Source: Dryocosmus kuriphilus
Lineage: Eukaryota; Arthropoda; Insecta; Hymenoptera; Cynipidae
Reading direction: 5' to 3'
DNA: 64,000 nucleotides
NCBI GenBank assembly: GCA_038277395.1
Contig: CM076196.1
Coordinates: 89,345,786-89,409,785, forward strand
The notes under the pieces are model-generated. The model was given only the letters and a program-made list of their open reading frames with translations. It ran no database searches and was not told the origin of the DNA. Each line of letters begins with the position of its first letter. The first letter of the stretch is position 1. A program made the translations under genes and the position numbers. Positions 59,334-64,000 of this stretch are shown here, piece after piece.

Positions 59334-59515
59334 CTAAAACAAACGCATGTCCGTGTCACGACCAACTACATTGAAAGCGCTTATCTAACTCTTACCTTCC
59401 GTCCAGCATTCTCATCTTTACTACGGCCAGGACTTGACACCTGGCATGATCAATTCACCAACAAGAATTTTAAATCAAATTTGGTTAAACTCTCTAACTG
59501 CGAGATTCTGAACTA

Positions 59516-61675
59516 GAGTGATCCAAAAAAAATCACCAAGTTTAAAGAATATAATGTTCTTTTGGAAATTCGGATAAAGTTCCGAATAGGTGAACACTCC
59601 GATTTCGTTGAAACCACGTATACTTACGTATTTTGATGCGCTGATTACGAAAATCATAGTGAAAATTGACGACTAGGCGATTTTCATGGTGAAAGCCATA
59701 AACAATGCCATAAAAATCACGTTTTTTGCGTGTATATAAGTAAATACGCAGAATTTCAAAAAATATTTTAAATAAAAGTTTTAGCTAGTATAAAAATACA
59801 TCTTCTTTGTATTATACACTTTTCGCCTAAAACCATTATTTTTCGAGAAAAAGAAGATTTTATTGATTTTATTTTTATTTGCATCGTATCTCCATTGGTT
59901 TCGGCTTGGTAGGTACCTAATCACGCTCTTCACCGCGGGAAGGTTGGAGTACTTTGAAGAGCATTTGTTTTATATTTTTTATATTTTGTAATTTTTTCAT
60001 GCATATATTTTATGATTTCTTATTCCTTTTATATTATTTTTAACGTAGAAAACTTTTCCCCCCTTTTTTTCTCGTCCATTTTTCGTAACTAGGCAGTAAA
60101 TGCGTAGCCCCCCCCCCCCCCACATACCTTGGAAAGGGAAACGATCATGATTGAACGTATTTTCGTAACTAGTCAGTAAATGCGCAACCGCCCCCCCCCC
60201 CCCCCCCCGCCTTGGAAAGGGGAACGATCGTGATTGAACGTATTTTTGTAACTAGTCAGCGAATGCGTAGCCCCCCCCCCCCCCCCCCCCCACACTTCGA
60301 AGGGGGAACGATCGTGATGGAACATATTTTCGTAACTAGTCAGTGAATGCGTAGCCCCCCTCCCCACCTTGCAAAGGGGGATGATCGTGACCGAACGCAT
60401 TTCCGTAACTTTCTTCATCTTTTTCTTGTTTTTCCAACGCAATTCTCTTTTTTTATCAAAAAATAATGGTTTTAGACAAAAAGTGTATATGATCAAAAAG
60501 ATGTATTTTTAGACTAGCTAAACCTTTTGTTCAAAACATTTTTCTAAATTCTGCGTATTGGTTTAGATAAACGCAAAAAATGCAATTTTTATGGTGTTTT
60601 TATGGTTTTCCCTAAGAAAATCGCTTTGTCCACAATTTTCATTGTTATATTCGTAATCAGCGCGTCAAATTACATAAATATAAGAAGTTTTAACAAAATT
60701 GGAAAAAAGCGTGACCGAAAGCATTTCCGTAACTTTCTTAATCTTTCTCTTGTTTTCCCAATGCAATCCTCTTTTTCTCGAAAAATAATGGTTTTAGGCA
60801 AAAAGTGTATTCTACAAAAAAGATATATTTTTATACTAACTAAAACTTTTGTTTAAGATATTTTTTGAAAATATGCGTATTTACTGAGATAAACGCAAAA
60901 AACATGATTTTTATGGCGTTTTTTATGGTTTTCACCATGAAAATCGCCTAGTCGCCAATTTTTACTATGATTTTCGTAATCAGCGCATCAAAATACGTAA
61001 GTATACGTGGTTTCAACGAAATCAGAGGGTTCACCTATTCGGAACTGCACCCGGAAATTCTTTTCTTTTTGAAAAAAAGAAATCCTTAAAAAAATTTAAT
61101 CCAGTCAGAGGAAATCGTACATCCCCTCGTCATGGTCAAAGGTTAAAATATAAATGTCGTCGTTGTTTTCGTGCTTACAAAGATTTCTCTTGAAAAATAT
61201 CAGACTAATTTTTTATGATCAATTGAATGGTGTTGTGTAATTATATAGAAAAAAATTTGAATACCATATCCATTTTTTTCACACTTATTCAGTCCTTCTC
61301 GAAATAACTGAACTAAATAAAATATTTATGAAACCAATTTATATGGTACCAATTAATTCGTATCGAAAATATCTGTAAGTCTAGGTATCTAGTAAATTAT
61401 GTAGAAAAATGTCTCTAAAAGTTTGTTTCTATAAAGCTGCACAACACCATTAAATTTATCATAAAAAGTTAGGCTAATACTGTTCAGAAAATTTATTTGT
61501 AGGCGCCAAAGCAACGAAGATATTCCAATTTTAATTTTTGATCTGGATGTAGGACAGCAAGATGTCATCCAATCAGATTAAATTTGTTTCGGAATATTCT
61601 TTTGTTTTGTGATAAACAAGAAACTTCAAAACTTCAAATTTCACTTTTACAAACTTGGCGATTTTTGGACCACTC
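59516..61675. mobile_element. 2.16-kb foldback element with TA target duplication
   Basis: The ends are GAGTGATCCAAAAAAAATC and GATTTTTGGACCACTC (complement GAGTGGTCCAAAAATC), with TA on both sides (59,514-59,515 and 61,676-61,677). Inner arms 59,540-59,860 and 60,770-61,070 are inverted, and a third, more diverged copy of that block lies at 60,455-60,700 in the orientation of the right arm. Shared text includes TTTTGATGCGCTGATTACGA, CGATTTTCATGGTGAAA and AAAACCATTATTTTTC. No transposase is visible. A TA duplication is typical of Tc1/mariner-mobilised MITEs. Confidence 0.8.
60080..60410. repeat. Minisatellite with long poly-C tracts, 4 units of about 82 bp
   Basis: Units start CGTAACTAGTCAGTAAATGCG, followed by a C tract (about 14, 19-21 and 20 bases; the fourth is interrupted), then CTTGGAAAGGGGAACGATCGTG and ATTGAACGTATTTT. 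It sits in the loop of the TA-flanked foldback. On the minus strand the tracts are G runs that could form quadruplexes. Tract lengths may be affected by sequencing. Confidence 0.9.
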
Positions 61676-61677
61676 TA

Positions 61678-64000
61678 TAATGTGAACTTCTACTATTCAT
61701 TTAGAGAAAAGTAAGACTCTAATGATTGCGGCTTGGATCAAGTAACAGATTATAAAATTTTTTCGCTTAGCTCGTTCAGTGAAGAATAACTGTGTAATCG
61801 ATTCTTTAATCCAGGCCGACAATCAGTCAAAATTTATTAAATAAATTCGACAAAAAATTCACTATTGGAATTATATATGAATTTACAAGAAGATTTACCA
61901 CTGTAACTTACTGACTAAATTAGTAAAATGTCAACTATCTCAGATTTAGAGTATGCGTACATGTATTAGACATATAATAAATCAAGTTTTAATTTGTTAT
62001 GAAGCATTCTCGCTGAGAATGAGAGGCTTATTTATTAGTTATGACGTACTATAATTAGGTCAAATTCCATTGCATAATTTGAGTCCATCAAATGATAAAT
62101 ATTAATAGATGCCTGATATTTTAATAATAACTATTGGCAGATATTCCAATAATTATAGTTTAACTTTACTTTCCAGTAGGCTTGACGTCAATTATACTAA
62201 TGAGGGCTAATTTAGTATTAGGAGACGGCATTGGAAATATGAATAATTATTATTTATCAGATTAAAGGGAAGGACCATATCAATTTTTAGATACACAAAA
62301 CATACAAGCTGCAAGGTTCAAACACATTTCCTTGCACATAATTTTACATTAAAACTCAGCCATGGAAAAATGTTAAAAAATTTGAATGAATTTAAAAATT
62401 CTATTTTAATTGCAAGTGTGGCTAACTTTTCTTTAAAAGTAGAACTAAAAGTTGCAAAAATCGTGTTGAAATTTGTGAAGAATTATAAACATATGGTATC
62501 TACTGATTGTTATTTTCACATAAATCATAATCAATGGTTCAAAAAATCTAAAAAAAGTTATGCAATTCAAAAAATGTCCAATAAAAAGTAGCTACTTTTT
62601 AACATTTGCTTGAATATATTAAAAACTGGTTTTTTCATTTGTTTAAACTCCATGAAAAGACCGATTTATCAGTTTTGTATAAAAAATATTTATCTTCCAA
62701 GAAAATTTAACAAGTAAAAGTTACACATCTTAAACATGATGGAATGTTTTTCTTCATGAACAAAAAGTTTCGAGAAAATAGTAATAATGTATAAGATAAG
62801 AACTTTTTCCTTTTTCGAAAGTCTCAACTACTAAAAGTGCATATTTTTTAGATCAGTGACTCTTATTTAACACAATTTTTTTAGTAAGAATAATATTTTT
62901 GTAAACATAATAGATAGGACTTTAAATTAAATTTTTCATAAAAAATATGAGAAATAGGGTAAAGAGTGTTGCAGGTGAATTCAGGCCTTATCAAATCTAA
63001 TGAAAAAATTTACTCAAAAAATTGGAACTATACTTCTTTTAAGATTTTATACGTTTTTGAAACACTGATTTTTTATAATTTTTAGTTTGCTAAAAACTAA
63101 GTTTCTGAATTGCATCTTTTTTCTATGTTTTCAGACATTATTTGTGTGGAAATTCGTTTTTTTTTAAAACATACTTATGGGAAAATCCGGCTTTGGATTG
63201 TCAATGCCCCAAATTAATATAAAAATCAGAGTTTCAAATTCGTAAAAATTATTATTTGTTCGCATCACTCAAGCAAATATTTTTCAAATGTATATTGTGT
63301 AGAAAAAAAATTGAGCAACCTTATAGCATGTAAATTGCACAATATTTAAAAAATAATGTTGTCTCTTTTTTAAAATTATTCATACAATAATTTTTTAATT
63401 TTATCAACAGAAATTCGGTATAATTTAATATCAGCGTTAAATCTTTTCATTTCAAGTGTTCCAAAATTGAAAGGAAATTAGATAATAATGAATGGGTTCC
63501 GAGATTAGAATTTAATCTCCAATCCTTTTTCAGAACAGTTTATTGTCATAGCAGTAATAAAACACTAAAGCAAAATTTGATCAAAGCAAAGTTAGTATAT
63601 TATTGGAGATTTACCTGTCAATATATTTTTAAATGAGTCTAAAAAAATGAATTTCTACATCCTCTCTATTCCTGAAATAATGAAATTGAAGAGCTAAAAA
63701 GGAAAACTGGCGTTAATAAAAACCACCTCGGGTCAAGTCGTAGCCGCAGATCGAGTTCACTTGAACTGTGCCCTCTTTTTTACTTTCATCACGTGTGCAC
63801 TTATTGCAAGCGACAGCTGTTAATGCCATTCTGGTTTATAACAACTAGAGCTAAAAAGCTTTAATTGAGCTTAAAAAACTTATATTTTCTCTGATTATTT
63901 TTATTTATTATTGTAAATTAATGTCATAAATATACTACGATTGAACCAATCCAATCTCGTGTAATAAATGAAATGCAAATAGTCAGAGAAATCAAGCAAA
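61678..64000. other. Unassigned AT-rich DNA
   Basis: Short AT-biased open frames only (for example 62,370-62,591, Lys-rich with no domain). A slightly GC-richer patch at 63,720-63,830 could be an exon or regulatory element, but nothing supports a call. Confidence 0.4.

Overview
The window looks like AT-rich nuclear DNA from an arthropod, most likely an insect. There is no operon structure. Coding exons with GT-AG splice signals are few and far apart, microsatellites are abundant, and most of the recognisable sequence is transposable elements: non-LTR retrotransposons of at least three kinds, a mariner relic, many foldback or MITE-like inverted repeats, and two very large inverted-repeat DNA elements. 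The species cannot be determined from this sequence.

Host coding sequence is sparse and all on the minus strand. Three exon-like segments lie at 59,333-58,632, 13,744-13,013 and 6,404-6,222 (the last carries a stop codon). A candidate TATA-driven first exon lies near 39.3-39.18 kb. The splice junctions used fall in phase 0, so they may belong to one long gene whose introns have filled with transposons. The encoded protein looks like a cytoplasmic tail rich in Ser, Gln and Tyr motifs, and I cannot name it. The 13 kb exon changes reading frame in the middle.

Layout: 1-11 kb is mostly unexplained AT-rich DNA with a tRNA-related SINE-like patch (1.3-1.6 kb) and a degenerate GAATT-rich repeat field (2.9-4.4 kb). 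From 11 to 16 kb there are foldback elements and the 13 kb exon, including a perfect 182-bp hairpin flanked by 6-bp duplications (15,565-15,746). From 17.1 to 20.4 kb there are two non-LTR retrotransposon fragments. The second is split at a TTAA by a 15.1-kb palindromic element (20,385-35,461), and its 3' part resumes at 35,466-37.6 kb. That palindrome contains an R1-like LINE in its left arm (25.4-27.4 kb) and a zinc-finger reading frame at its centre. From 40 to 46.6 kb there is a cluster of foldback repeats, one packed with TCAAGGTCA-type nuclear-receptor half-sites.

The most notable object is a 9.8-kb DNA transposon (47,710-57,537). It has long terminal inverted repeats, repeated subterminal motifs and a probable 3-bp ATT target duplication. 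It carries a decayed, spliced minus-strand gene for a large zinc-finger protein with an XPG/FEN-like nuclease domain. It interrupts a plus-strand reading frame that becomes continuous again when the element and one ATT are removed. The gene is itself broken by a mariner fragment, a 154-bp MITE and several homopolymer frameshifts. To the right, a 2.16-kb TA-flanked foldback element (59,516-61,675) holds a minisatellite with long poly-C tracts, and the last 2.3 kb show nothing recognisable.
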